Assembly: GCA_964465945.1 (NCBI GenBank)
Contig: CAYXMM010000006.1
Location: 62,001-126,000 of the forward strand
Length of the DNA stretch: 64,000 nucleotides
Direction of reading: 5' to 3'
Source of the DNA: JAJRPT01 sp964465945
GTDB lineage: Bacteria > Bacteroidota > Ignavibacteria > Kapaibacteriales > UBA2268
Of the stretch, positions 1 to 9,803 are shown piece by piece. Below the pieces are notes generated by a model, which made no database searches, had not been told where the DNA came from, and was given only the letters and a program-made list of their open reading frames with translations. How positions within the stretch are numbered: the stretch's first letter is position 1; every line of letters starts with the position of its first letter. The position numbers and the translations under genes are program-made.

Positions 1-1319
1 TTTTCAAATGCAACTAAATCTGCAATGTCATATTCATCAACTATATTATCATCTGTCATATAATAATTGGTTGGCGTAACAACAAGGTTTTTCATTTCAA
101 TTTCTGTTTCATCTAATACACGAGCATTATCTTCCCTAGATGTTGTACCCATTGCTACGCCACCATAGGTAACATTAGGATTAGACCAATAGTTAATTCT
201 GCTTGCACCACAACTGTTATATGACATAATTGTTCTCCAACTACCAGGTGAATAGCAGAATCCATGTCCGTAAGCAAATGGAATATTATAATAATTGTTG
301 TGTGCACCATAATCGTGTCTAGCACCCATTAAGTGTCCTAATTCATGAGCAAATGTATAGTTTGAAGTTAAATAAGTTCCATTAGCTTCCACCATACAAA
401 ATGCTTCTTCTTTTGCTTCAGCATATATTACTCTTCCTACTCCCGCAAAGCCAGAATTACCTACTATTAGAACAACCATATCTGCTGAATAAATTTCACG
501 TAGACTGTGTAATTCGTCCATATAGCCATCATTTTTATTTTGCAGTCTAATTAAATCTGTAGGAAACTGTTGATTCCCGTGGTATTTCAAATAAGCAACT
601 TGTGTTGTGTGAGATTCCATATAATTAGTTAAAACTGTTCTAACAAGATTAACTCTCTGATTTATTTGGCTATTTTCGTATGATTCATTAGCTAACTGAA
701 CAGCAAGTTTTATATCGTCATTTATATCCGATACACCTCCTCTAACATCATAAGCTTCAGGAGTATATGCAACTAATATGTTAGTGTGACATTCTATTAA
801 AGTTGAGAGTAACTTGTTATTACTTTTTTCTTTTTTTTCAGATTTTTCTATTATCTCAAACGTATTTAAAGAACAATCTTCATCCCTTATTTCTGCTTTG
901 TTAATTGAAAACAAAATATGCAACTTTTCTTCAATTGGCTTTAATTCGTATATTTTGTTATTTACATTAAAATATCCTCTTAACGTTTTGTTTTTATAGA
1001 GAAATGTTCCATAAATTTCAATATTATTTGTTTTAAATTTTACAAAATTTTCTTCTTTTTCAAAAGAACCTGTTACTTCAATTGAATCCTCTAATTCAAC
1101 AATATAGGTTTCTTTAAAATTTATCTCAGATAATTCTATAAAGTATATTTTTTCAACAAACTTCATATTTTGAATTTTTTCTATATATATTTTTCCATCA
1201 TTAGACAATTCTGAAATAGAAGATTTGTAAAAAAGAATTTTGTCGGATGAATGTAATGTATTATTACTAATAACAAGTATAATAAACATTACAATCATGT
1301 AAATTTTATTAAAAATCAT
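1..1319 (-). CDS. Secreted M12-like (reprolysin/metzincin) zinc metalloprotease, 3' end outside window
   Basis: The gene starts at an ATG at 1319 and runs off the left edge, leaving about 439 visible residues. The N-terminus is a hydrophobic signal peptide (MIFNKIYMIVMFIILVISN). The zinc site HELGHLMGARHD is at residues 325-336 and fits the metzincin pattern HExxHxxGxxHD, with H325, H329 and H335 as ligands and E326 as the catalytic base. The Met-turn IMSY follows with M365. This combination defines a reprolysin-type metalloprotease, so a secreted protease role is well supported, but the substrate is unknown. Residues before about 200 look like a propeptide or N-terminal domain. The start overlaps the end of the small lipoprotein gene by 11 bp, which suggests translational coupling in a three-gene operon with a tail-fibre-like protein. 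A C-terminal sorting domain, if present, would lie outside the window. Confidence 0.88.
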   Translation of the reverse strand, partial: MIFNKIYMIVMFIILVISNNTLHSSDKILFYKSSISELSNDGKIYIEKIQNMKFVEKIYFIELSEINFKETYIVELEDSIEVTGSFEKEENFVKFKTNNIEIYGTFLYKNKTLRGYFNVNNKIYELKPIEEKLHILFSINKAEIRDEDCSLNTFEIIEKSEKKEKSNNKLLSTLIECHTNILVAYTPEAYDVRGGVSDINDDIKLAVQLANESYENSQINQRVNLVRTVLTNYMESHTTQVAYLKYHGNQQFPTDLIRLQNKNDGYMDELHSLREIYSADMVVLIVGNSGFAGVGRVIYAEAKEEAFCMVEANGTYLTSNYTFAHELGHLMGARHDYGAHNNYYNIPFAYGHGFCYSPGSWRTIMSYNSCGASRINYWSNPNVTYGGVAMGTTSREDNARVLDETEIEMKNLVVTPTNYYMTDDNIVDEYDIADLVAFE

Positions 1320-1773
1320 AGCTATCCCTTTTCATTAATATATAGTTATTTAATTTTATAAACTCTTCGGGAAGTACTCCATACTTAAGATAAATTACCC
1401 TGAAATTTGTTGTGATATACATTTCATAACATCCTTCATCAACAATGTTACATTCTGAAATATAATTATCACTTTTAATTTTATTGAAATCAATAAAATT
1501 TACTAAAGTGTCAATGATGTTGTCTGAAATAGAGTAAGATTTATTAATAACTGGTAAGCTACTAGATTCATCTACATTTGTTTTTTTAGTGTAAACTGAA
1601 TCTTTATCAATTTTAAATTCAAACTTACAATAAGTTAAACTATCACATTCTCCATTTATTCTAATTTGTTTAATTAACAAAATCACCTCTTCCTGTTGCT
1701 GTGTTGCTGGTTCTTCATCATTGCAGGAAAAGGTTAAGATTGCTATTGCTATTGTTATTATTAGATTTTTCAT
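1309..1773 (-). CDS. Small predicted lipoprotein, function unknown
   Basis: This is a 154-residue protein with a short signal peptide ending in a lipobox-like TFSC (Cys17), so it is probably lipid-anchored after signal peptidase II cleavage. The mature part has a few cysteines (for example in GECDSLTYC and ECNIVDEGCYE) and no motif I recognise. The ATG overlaps the stop of the upstream 793-residue gene by ATGA, and an AAGGAG ribosome binding site lies within the end of that gene. Its own stop overlaps the start of the downstream metalloprotease. The context suggests a joint role with these two secreted proteins, perhaps as a lipoprotein partner or inhibitor of the protease, but nothing in the sequence shows that. 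Confidence 0.8.
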   Translation of the reverse strand: MKNLIITIAIAILTFSCNDEEPATQQQEEVILLIKQIRINGECDSLTYCKFEFKIDKDSVYTKKTNVDESSSLPVINKSYSISDNIIDTLVNFIDFNKIKSDNYISECNIVDEGCYEMYITTNFRVIYLKYGVLPEEFIKLNNYILMKRDSYDF

Positions 1774-4151
1774 TTTCTTTCTCCTTCGATTTGGCTAATT
1801 TTTGATTTTAACTTTTCATTTTCTTTTTGCAATTCAATCATATAAAGCGTTAGTTCTTCAATTTTTTCAAGCATTTTAACTTGCATTTCATTGATACTAA
1901 CTCCGTTTTGTTTTACTTCTGCTTCCGATGGTATACCCGGTAAGTGTCCCGATGCTTGTATCTTTTTCTCAAGTTCGAGAAGCGAAAGTAATTTATAGTC
2001 AGGTTTAAATACGTGGTCTGCCCAACCAGTTTCTGTAGTTATTATCTCTTGAGCCACGATCTTTCCATCAACTGATAATTTAAAATCGGTATGGTCACCA
2101 GTTGTTATTGTCTCCTCCCCTATAATAGTTTGACCATTATCTTTAATTTTAAATAATTCATTACTACTTGAATTTTGAATATTTATAGATTCAGTTGAAC
2201 TTGTTGAACCTTGTCCTTTTAAAGTTAATTTTGCTGTCCCACTCACCAAGCCAATACCTATGTTCCCATTGTCTTTAATTTGTAATAAGTTTGAACTGCT
2301 TGAGTTTGTTACATCTAAAGCCAAACCAGTTGTTGTACCATAAGATTTAATTGCCAAACTTGCGTTAGGGGTTGAGTTATTTATTCCAACATTCCCATCA
2401 TCTCTAATTGAGAATAAATTGGTGTTATCGGAATTTTTGGCAATAAAGGCAAAGGTTTCGTCATCATTACCAAGTCCTTTTAAACTTAATAAAGCATCAA
2501 AACTTGTCGTATTTATACCTATTTTTGCATCATCTCTGATTGAGAGCAGGTTGGTGTTATCTGAGTTTTTAACTTTTAGTGCAAAAGTTGCATCATTATT
2601 TCCGCCACTTTTAATATATACCCTGGCTCCTGTTTCTTGTGTCCCTATGCTAATACTGCTATCTGCCCTTACTATAAAAGATTCCCCGGTGTCGTGTCCG
2701 GCAGATATAAGTGTATAGTTAGTATTATTAGGTTTAGGGATAATATTTTCCCTTCTTTCAAGTCGTAGAATGACAGAATTACCACCCCATAATTCCCATT
2801 CGTCTTCTACATAATCTAACCAATGCCAATAAGTATCTGACACGGTGAGCATTCCTTCGGGTCCAGCCGCTCCCCATAAAGTTGAAGTATTCCAGTTAGG
2901 TGCATTATCAAAAACATAACTACCCGATTTCTGAGGAACCATACCTATTCCAACTTTTCTACCCCACGAAACAGCAGTCAAAATATTTGTTGAGCCATAA
3001 GCAGGTTGTTGATTTGCATTTGCATTAGTGCCAAATGCTTTACCATCATAACCATCAACTGTAACTCCATCAGCAATCCAGTTAGTTCCAGGATAGCGCC
3101 CACCCGAAATACCAAATCCAAAACCTAATGCATTATATAAATGATAACTCTCTCCACTTTTATGTGGCATTAATGTTACAGAGCCGTCCTGTTCCGGTGT
3201 TCTATTAGCATCGCTACTTGTACCATCATTTAACCACCACGATTGTGAATTGCCGACTACTATACCATTATTAAACATAAAATCGAACTTATCGGTTTCA
3301 TCTAAAAATCTATCTTCGCCATTATGTACATTGTAAGGTTTTCTACCTTCATTTGAGTAAAATCCCTTCCCATCTGAAAATATTCTTAACCTTTCTATAT
3401 CATTAGTTTTCATCCTTAAATCTTGCTCATTTATCGTCCCTAAAAAATGGTAATAATCATCAACATTGTCGTTGCCTTCGAGTTTCCAATAGCAAGGGTC
3501 ATCACAGTTATTATTATCTAACGGGTTTGAACTTAGCTGCGGGTATAATGGACCTGGAGGAATAGTATAAAAAAACTCAAGGAGTTCCTGACCACAAGGG
3601 GAAACAATGCCACAGGGTGAGCCCATATAATTTTTTGAAAAAGTATTTGATCCGATAATTTCTACGAATTTTCCTGAACCCGTCAGGTTATATTTAATAT
3701 TCTGACATAAAGTATCGTCACAAAACTCAATTAATCCATTTTCGTCTGCATTCTTTATGCAAGGATTAGAAATTATTGATACTGTATTCGTGTCCCAAGT
3801 ATCAATTGGAGAAAATATGCTATAATATTGAGAAAGTAAATACATTAGTGAGTATTTGTAAATTGTTGTTTTATTTGTCGTATCACACTCTGATGTTAAA
3901 GTTTGAATACTATTAACTCGTAATTCTTTTGTTGTATCGCAATCACGATACGAAAAATCAATATTGAAAACACAATTTCCATAACTAAAAGTGGAAGAAA
4001 TATCTGTTGTCCAACTATTTGAGCAATTGCTACAATCAGCAGCGACTAAATTTGGCGACGAGCCAAACATAAATATATTAAATGCAATCGCCATATATAT
4101 ATATATATATATAGACTTAGAGCGATTTTGTTGTGTAAATAAACTAATCAT
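1770..4151 (-). CDS. Secreted tail-fibre-like protein with Cys-rich N-terminus and C-terminal coiled-coil domain
   Basis: A 793-residue secreted protein. The signal peptide includes a YIYIYIY stretch encoded by an AT-dinucleotide tract and ends near VAADC (residue 40). A Cys-rich segment follows (residues 40-75, including GNC and YRDC). The middle region resembles Bacteroidota proteins that describe imaged or fibre-like surfaces. Residues about 520-690 hold four imperfect repeats of the type NSxxxNLLxIxDDGxxGI. The C-terminus (about 700-793) has WADHVFKPDYKL, GHLPGIPSEAEV and a coiled coil, a tail common in FCB-group fibre-like proteins and reminiscent of S74-type intramolecular chaperone ends. 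I chose ATG 4151 because AAAGGG lies just upstream and gives a charged n-region. ATG 4094 (M20), after the AT tract, is an alternative. It is the first gene of an operon with 1309-1773 and the metalloprotease. Confidence 0.8.
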   Translation of the reverse strand: MISLFTQQNRSKSIYIYIYMAIAFNIFMFGSSPNLVAADCSNCSNSWTTDISSTFSYGNCVFNIDFSYRDCDTTKELRVNSIQTLTSECDTTNKTTIYKYSLMYLLSQYYSIFSPIDTWDTNTVSIISNPCIKNADENGLIEFCDDTLCQNIKYNLTGSGKFVEIIGSNTFSKNYMGSPCGIVSPCGQELLEFFYTIPPGPLYPQLSSNPLDNNNCDDPCYWKLEGNDNVDDYYHFLGTINEQDLRMKTNDIERLRIFSDGKGFYSNEGRKPYNVHNGEDRFLDETDKFDFMFNNGIVVGNSQSWWLNDGTSSDANRTPEQDGSVTLMPHKSGESYHLYNALGFGFGISGGRYPGTNWIADGVTVDGYDGKAFGTNANANQQPAYGSTNILTAVSWGRKVGIGMVPQKSGSYVFDNAPNWNTSTLWGAAGPEGMLTVSDTYWHWLDYVEDEWELWGGNSVILRLERRENIIPKPNNTNYTLISAGHDTGESFIVRADSSISIGTQETGARVYIKSGGNNDATFALKVKNSDNTNLLSIRDDAKIGINTTSFDALLSLKGLGNDDETFAFIAKNSDNTNLFSIRDDGNVGINNSTPNASLAIKSYGTTTGLALDVTNSSSSNLLQIKDNGNIGIGLVSGTAKLTLKGQGSTSSTESINIQNSSSNELFKIKDNGQTIIGEETITTGDHTDFKLSVDGKIVAQEIITTETGWADHVFKPDYKLLSLLELEKKIQASGHLPGIPSEAEVKQNGVSINEMQVKMLEKIEELTLYMIELQKENEKLKSKISQIEGERK
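4093..4113. repeat. (AT)10 dinucleotide tract within the 5' coding end
   Basis: A run of alternating A and T, 21 nt long, lies about 40 nt inside the fibre-like gene. It encodes the alternating Tyr-Ile stretch of the signal peptide. Adding or removing one unit moves the upstream ATG (4151) out of frame with the rest of the protein, while an alternative ATG (codon ending at 4092) directly abuts the tract. The layout is that of a contingency locus. Confidence 0.85.
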
Positions 4152-4289
4152 AAATACCCTTTAATTAAAAATAAAAAAACTTTCTTTCTTTAATTATTAC
4201 AAATATATAAAAACATTTTTAGAAATTGTAAAAGTTATATATTCAATTAACTTTTTAGAGGTTGTTTTGTTACAGTATTGTTTACTAAT

Positions 4290-6662
4290 TTACAAACTTA
4301 TTTTCAATTTTGAAATAATTATTGTAGAAATTGTCGTAAAGAGAACTATGCTTATAGAACTCAACGGCATTAAAATTGCTGCTACAAGGGGCGATAGGTT
4401 ACCTGTAATAGCAAAGCTTAATCCTACTATATTATACAAAAACGAAATAATGAATGAGAATATAACTACTTTTCTTGTTGATTTAATAAAATTCAAATAC
4501 GAGTCTAATTTTGAAAGTTTATCGCCATCAATAATTGCGTCAGAGCCAGGTGTAAAACTTGAAGCATCATTTGAAACAGAAATTCCAACATCTGCATTAT
4601 TTAAAGCACCTGAGTCGTTTAAACCATCGCCAATCATTAATGTTGTAAATCCCGATAATTTTAATTCGTTAATATATTTATATTTATCATCTGGTAGCAT
4701 ATTAAACTTTAACTCAATTTCTTTTCCAAGATTATTAATTAAAAATTCTTTTTCAAAATCATTATCACCTGAAATCATAAAAATTTTAGCATACGTTTTT
4801 AATTTAGAAATCATTTCAAAAATATTATTTCTATAATTTTGTTTGAAAGTGAAATACCCAACAAATACATCATTAATCTCAATGAAAACACTACTTTCAT
4901 TTACATCTTTCACTTCATTAAAATTCAGCCAACCTTTGCTTCCTATTTTTATTGTATTTGTTCCAGACTTAACGATAATACCTTTACCAGTTATTTCCTC
5001 AAAAGAGTCAATTTCGGCTTTCTCAATTTTTAGGAAATCGAAAAGTATCTTTGAAAGCGGGTGATTTGAGTTTTCAACACCTGCTCTGATTATAGATAAA
5101 TTTTCATTTGAAATTTCGTCCCCGAAGTACTCAATTTTAGAGTGCTTCGTATCGGTCAATGTTCCAGTTTTATCAAATACAATTTGCTTAGTTCGGCTTA
5201 TAGTTTCAACTGCATTAGCCTCTTTTATAAAAAAGCCCTTTGATGCTAATATTCTAATCGCAGTTCCATAAGTAAAAGGAGTAGTTAAGGCAAGCGCACA
5301 AGGGCAAGCAATAATTAGCACAGCAGTTAAAGCGTCCCAAGCAGTATGTATATCAATATTATACCAATATATAAATGAGCCAATAGAAAGAAAAATAATC
5401 AAGAAAGTAAATCTTTTAGCAGCATTGTCTGATAAATGGCTGAATACATTATTTTTATCATATTTCTTCTCACCCAACCAGATTCTATCAAGATGTTCCT
5501 TGTCAAAATCTTGAAGTAAATCTATCTCAATCATAGCTCCAACAATTCGCCCACCAGCATATAATTTTCCACCTTTTTCAATATCAATTAAGTTTGATTC
5601 ACCGCTTACATAAGAATAGTCAATAAATGCTTTGCTACTATACAAAATAGAATTGTTTGGAATAATATCGCCATTTTTCAAAATAATCCTATCCCCTGCT
5701 TTCAACTCAGTTAAAGCAATGTACTTTCTATCTTTATTTTTCACTTGGACTGAAAGAGGAAAGTATGAAGAAAAGTCATTTTCAAAATTTAGTCGGTCAT
5801 ACGTCTTTTTTTGGAACACTTTTCCTAAAAGTAAGAAAAATATAAGTCCAGTTAAGGAATCAATATAGCCCATACCTATACCTGTTAATATCTCAAAAGC
5901 AGAGCGTAAGAATAAAGCAATAATTCCCAAAGAAAGGGGTAAATCGACATTGATATGCTTCACTTTTAAGCCCTGCCAAGCTGATTTAAAAAAGTCTGAA
6001 CCTGCATAAAGTACAATAGGTGATAGAATCAAAGAAATATAACTCAAAAACTCCCGAATATTACTATCCAAAGTATTACCGGACAAATAGTCAGGGAAAG
6101 CAAACAACATTACATTTCCAAACGCAAACCCAGCGGCTGCTAATTGAAAGTAAAGAGTTCTATTACTTTTTTTCTTACTGTTCTCAATCGAAGCGAGATT
6201 ATAATTTGGTGGATAGCCAATAGAATCAAGTAGTTCAGAAAGTTTTCTTAACGATAGGTTTTGATTATCAAATAAAATAGTTGCTTCTTTCTTTAAAAAG
6301 TTAACTTTTGATTCAAGAATAGCAGGGTTAATTTTATAAATATTCTCAAGCAAATATAAACAAGCAGAACAATGAATATCCGGGAGTTCAATAATTAATT
6401 GTGATTTATTTTCAATTTGGAAACTTAAAATTTTATCTTCAATTTCAGAATTATCTAAGAACTCATATTTATCTTTATTAACACCTCCTCTCTTTCTTGA
6501 ATCCATTTCATAATTATAAAAACCATCTAATCCATTTTGATTAAGGATTTCATAAACTGTTAAACAGCCGTTGCAACAAAAGTTTTTATCGTTGAGTTTT
6601 AAATCATCATTAAGGCAGGTATCACCACAATGGAAGCAGGTTACAATAATATTAGTCTCCAA
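4290..6662 (-). CDS. ccoI: Copper-translocating P-type ATPase, CcoI/FixI type
   Basis: A 790-residue P1B-type ATPase. The N-terminus has the FixI/CcoI-type cysteine cluster (CFHCGDTC, then CCNGC, residues 9-33), followed by an HMA-like metal site HCSAC (98-101). The membrane ion site CPC is at residues 453-455. The phosphorylation motif DKTGT has D497, the nucleotide-domain HP is in NSNHPL, and the hinge GDGLNDSGAL is near the C-terminus; the actuator motif is SGES rather than TGES. This organisation is that of ATPases that deliver copper for cbb3-type cytochrome oxidase assembly. The ccoNOP genes, ccoG and ccoS are not in the window, so it may stand apart from its partners or serve copper export. 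A perfect palindrome lies 27 bp before the start codon. Confidence 0.87.
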   Translation of the reverse strand: METNIIVTCFHCGDTCLNDDLKLNDKNFCCNGCLTVYEILNQNGLDGFYNYEMDSRKRGGVNKDKYEFLDNSEIEDKILSFQIENKSQLIIELPDIHCSACLYLLENIYKINPAILESKVNFLKKEATILFDNQNLSLRKLSELLDSIGYPPNYNLASIENSKKKSNRTLYFQLAAAGFAFGNVMLFAFPDYLSGNTLDSNIREFLSYISLILSPIVLYAGSDFFKSAWQGLKVKHINVDLPLSLGIIALFLRSAFEILTGIGMGYIDSLTGLIFFLLLGKVFQKKTYDRLNFENDFSSYFPLSVQVKNKDRKYIALTELKAGDRIILKNGDIIPNNSILYSSKAFIDYSYVSGESNLIDIEKGGKLYAGGRIVGAMIEIDLLQDFDKEHLDRIWLGEKKYDKNNVFSHLSDNAAKRFTFLIIFLSIGSFIYWYNIDIHTAWDALTAVLIIACPCALALTTPFTYGTAIRILASKGFFIKEANAVETISRTKQIVFDKTGTLTDTKHSKIEYFGDEISNENLSIIRAGVENSNHPLSKILFDFLKIEKAEIDSFEEITGKGIIVKSGTNTIKIGSKGWLNFNEVKDVNESSVFIEINDVFVGYFTFKQNYRNNIFEMISKLKTYAKIFMISGDNDFEKEFLINNLGKEIELKFNMLPDDKYKYINELKLSGFTTLMIGDGLNDSGALNNADVGISVSNDASSFTPGSDAIIDGDKLSKLDSYLNFIKSTRKVVIFSFIISFLYNIVGLSFAITGNLSPLVAAILMPLSSISIVLFTTISTIIISKLKISL

Positions 6663-6688
6663 ATTTTAGATAAAATAAAAGCAAATTT

Positions 6689-6706
6689 ATTAGAATAAAT
6701 TCTAAT
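6689..6706. promoter_or_regulatory. Palindromic operator-like site upstream of the copper ATPase
   Basis: Perfect inverted repeat: arms ATTAGAAT and ATTCTAAT separated by AA, located 27 bp before the ATPase ATG in the divergent intergenic region shared with the M16 peptidase gene. It resembles Fur/PerR-family boxes (TTAnAATnATTnTAA), but the spacer is two bases instead of one, so the family assignment is only suggestive. In AT-rich DNA some palindromes occur by chance. Confidence 0.4.
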
Positions 6707-6834
6707 TAAAAAATTAAGTCTTATAAATCATACTCAATCAAATTATAAAAATTTTAAAATTTTTTCCTTAATTTGTAACTTGTTTTTTTACTTTACGTTA
6801 AGTTTTTTATAATTCATAAATTAAGGTTAATCAA

Positions 6835-9780
6835 ATGAAGTATTTCAATTCCTTATTGTTAATATCATTTTTGATATTTGGCTCAATTAACTCTGCATTT
6901 TCAAAGCCAACTCAATACACAACAAAAACAGCCACAGATAAAAATGGCTTTAAATATGAGTATGTAGAGAATGACCCAATTCAAGCAAGAATATATGTGC
7001 TTGAAAATGGCTTACAAGTATTTTTATCAGATAACGATGAAAGTCCTAAAATAAATACTCAAATTGCAGTTAAAGCCGGTTCGACTTACGACCCAGCTCA
7101 AACTACAGGTTTAGCCCACTATTTAGAACACATGTTATTCAAAGGAACAAGTAAAATTGCATCTCTTGATTGGGATAAAGAAAAAGTTCTTTTGCAAAAA
7201 ATTAGTGATTTATATGAAAAGCATAAAAACGAAAGCGACCCAGCAAAAAAGAAAGAAATATATAAAGAAATAGATAAAGTTTCAGGTGATGCAGCGAAAT
7301 ATGTAGCTGCAAACGAGCTTGATAAAATGGTTACTTCATTAGGTGCAACTGGAACAAATGCCTTTACATCAACTGAAAGGACTGTTTATATAAATACTAT
7401 TCCTTCCAATGAATTAGAAAAGTGGTTACAATTAGAAACTGAACGATTTAATGAATTAGTTCTTCGCTTATTCCATACTGAAATTGAAGCCGTATATGAA
7501 GAATTTAATATGAGCCAAGATAATGATTTCAGAACAGAGTATTATGCTTCATTAGAGGAAATGTTCAAAAAACACCCTTATGGAACTCAAACTACAATTG
7601 GAACTGCTGAGCATTTAAAAAATCCAAGTTTAGTAAATATTCATAATTACTTTGATAAATATTATGTTCCTAATAACATGGCTATTATACTTGCTGGTGA
7701 TTTAGATTATGATAATACAATTAAATTAATTCATAAATACTTTGGCAGCAAAGTAAGAAAAGATATTGCCCCTAACATATTGCCTAAAGAAGACCCAATA
7801 ACTAAACACAGAGAAAGAACTGTTTTTGGTCCAGAAAGAGAATATGCTACTATGAGTTTCAGATTTGATGGTATAAAATCAAGTGACAGAAACTATGTTG
7901 AAATGATTGATATGATTTTAGCAAATGGCAAAGCAGGTTTAATTGATATTGACTTAAATCTAAATCAAAAAGTATTGAATGCTTCTTGCTCTCCTAATTT
8001 TGAAAAAGATTATGGATTCCATAGATTTACTGTTTACCCTAAGCAAGGTCAAACATTAGAAGAAGGTGTGAATTTACTGAAAAGTACGCTTGAAAAAGTT
8101 AAAAAAGGTGAATTTGATGATTGGATTTTAGATGCGGTTATTAAAGATTTAAAGCTAAATAAAATTAAATCTTATGAAAATAATAATTCAAGAGTTAGTG
8201 AACTTCAAGATATGTTTATATTTGGAATTAGCAGAGAAGACGAACTTAAACATATTGATGAGTTAGCAAAATTAAAAAAGGAAGATTTAATTAAATTCGC
8301 AAATGAACATTACAAAGAAAACTATGTAGTTATATATAAAAAGCAAGGTCCAAATCCTGATGTTGTAAAAGTAGATAAACCAGAGATCACACCAGTTTCT
8401 GTAAATAGAAACGAATATTCTGCTTTCTATAAAGAATTTATGAAAACAGAATCACCAAGATTGCAACCTCAATTTTTAGACTTCAAAAGTTTAATTAAGT
8501 CAGACAATATCTCTAAAAATGTAAAATTAGATTATATCAAAAACACTTCTAATGATTTATTTAATTTGAATTATGTTTTAGATATGGGTTCAGAAAATGA
8601 CAAAGAACTCGAAGTAGCTGTTAATTACTTGGAATATTTAGGAACGAATAAGTTAAGTCCTGATAAATTCAAACAAGAGTTATATAAGAATGGAATTGAA
8701 ATTAATGTAAGTGCCGCTAATGATAGAACATATATAACAATTTCTGGCTTAGATGACAGTTTTGAAAAATCATTAGAAATATTCGAGAACTTAATGGTCA
8801 ATGTTGTTCCCGATGCAGAAGCTTATAATGAATATGTACTTGGTATATTGAAAAATAGAGAAGAAGCGAAAAATGATAAAGGTAATATACTATATGGAGC
8901 TTTGCTTAGCAATGCAAAAGGCGGAGATAAGAATGAATTTAATGATTTAATTTCATCTGAAAAACTAAAATCATTAGACCCACAAATGCTTGTTAATAAA
9001 TTAAAAGATTTATTCAATTACAAACATTATGCGTTTTATTATGGACCAAGAGATATTAAAGAGGTGGCAACTTTAACAGCAAAATACCATAAAACAGGTG
9101 CAAGTTTAAAAGATTACCCGGCAAAAACAGAGTACCCTGAAATTGAGACTGGTGGTAAAGTTTTATTTGCTCATTTTCCAATGGTTCAAACAAATTTAAT
9201 TTTAGTTGCAAAAGATACTAAATTTAGCAAAGAATACTTAGATGAAGCATCAATTTTTGGTGAATATTTTGGGTCTGGACTTTCTTCGATAGTTTTCCAA
9301 GATATCAGAGAAGCGAAAGCTCTTGCCTATTCTGCTTATTCTGCTTATTCTCTTGCTGTGAAACCGGAGAAAAACAATTACACTTTTGCTTTCATTGGAA
9401 CACAAGCAAACAAGTTAAAAGACGCAATCAACGCAATGCAAGAATTAATGCATAATATGCCAAGAGCTTTAAACCAATTTAATGGTGCAAAAGACGCGGC
9501 TCTAAAAAGAATTGAATCTCAGAGAATAACAAAATCATCTATTTATTGGACTTACAAACGTAATTTAGAGAAAGGATATGACTACGATATTAGAAAAGAA
9601 ATCTATGATAATATCAAAAAAATGACAATCGACGATTTAGATAGTTTCTTTAAATCACACATTGCAAAGGATAATTTCACTTTCTGTTTAATGGGCGATA
9701 AAGCAAACATAAACTTAGAAGAATTATCAAAATATGGCAAAGTAATAGAAGTAGATCTAACAAAACTTTTTGGTTACTAA
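6835..9780 (+). CDS. Secreted M16 family (pitrilysin-like) zinc peptidase
   Basis: A 981-residue secreted peptidase with signal peptide (cleavage near SAFSK, residue 24). The inverted zinc motif HYLEH (H95, E98, H99; HxxEH) is in the context TGLAHYLEHMLFKGT, typical of M16. The downstream zinc-ligand Glu lies in the segment ending EAVYEEFNM near residue 220. The protein is long enough for two M16 halves (active N-terminal half, inactive C-terminal M16C half), as in pitrilysin and insulinase. A likely role is degradation of oligopeptides in the periplasm or at the surface. It has its own strong terminator (9804-9838) and no co-directional partner, so it is probably monocistronic. Confidence 0.92.
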   Translation: MKYFNSLLLISFLIFGSINSAFSKPTQYTTKTATDKNGFKYEYVENDPIQARIYVLENGLQVFLSDNDESPKINTQIAVKAGSTYDPAQTTGLAHYLEHMLFKGTSKIASLDWDKEKVLLQKISDLYEKHKNESDPAKKKEIYKEIDKVSGDAAKYVAANELDKMVTSLGATGTNAFTSTERTVYINTIPSNELEKWLQLETERFNELVLRLFHTEIEAVYEEFNMSQDNDFRTEYYASLEEMFKKHPYGTQTTIGTAEHLKNPSLVNIHNYFDKYYVPNNMAIILAGDLDYDNTIKLIHKYFGSKVRKDIAPNILPKEDPITKHRERTVFGPEREYATMSFRFDGIKSSDRNYVEMIDMILANGKAGLIDIDLNLNQKVLNASCSPNFEKDYGFHRFTVYPKQGQTLEEGVNLLKSTLEKVKKGEFDDWILDAVIKDLKLNKIKSYENNNSRVSELQDMFIFGISREDELKHIDELAKLKKEDLIKFANEHYKENYVVIYKKQGPNPDVVKVDKPEITPVSVNRNEYSAFYKEFMKTESPRLQPQFLDFKSLIKSDNISKNVKLDYIKNTSNDLFNLNYVLDMGSENDKELEVAVNYLEYLGTNKLSPDKFKQELYKNGIEINVSAANDRTYITISGLDDSFEKSLEIFENLMVNVVPDAEAYNEYVLGILKNREEAKNDKGNILYGALLSNAKGGDKNEFNDLISSEKLKSLDPQMLVNKLKDLFNYKHYAFYYGPRDIKEVATLTAKYHKTGASLKDYPAKTEYPEIETGGKVLFAHFPMVQTNLILVAKDTKFSKEYLDEASIFGEYFGSGLSSIVFQDIREAKALAYSAYSAYSLAVKPEKNNYTFAFIGTQANKLKDAINAMQELMHNMPRALNQFNGAKDAALKRIESQRITKSSIYWTYKRNLEKGYDYDIRKEIYDNIKKMTIDDLDSFFKSHIAKDNFTFCLMGDKANINLEELSKYGKVIEVDLTKLFGY

Positions 9781-9803
9781 ACTCCAAATTACTATATTTA
9801 AGT

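Noticed and set aside
4267..6223. Plus-strand frames opposite the copper ATPase gene.
   Set aside because: The opposite strand carries a complete P-type ATPase with all motifs.
6772..6796. Bacteroidetes-type promoter (TTTG and TAnnTTTG) before the M16 gene.
   Set aside because: A TTTG and a TACTTTAC occur, but their spacing of 13 bp does not fit the usual 19-21 bp.
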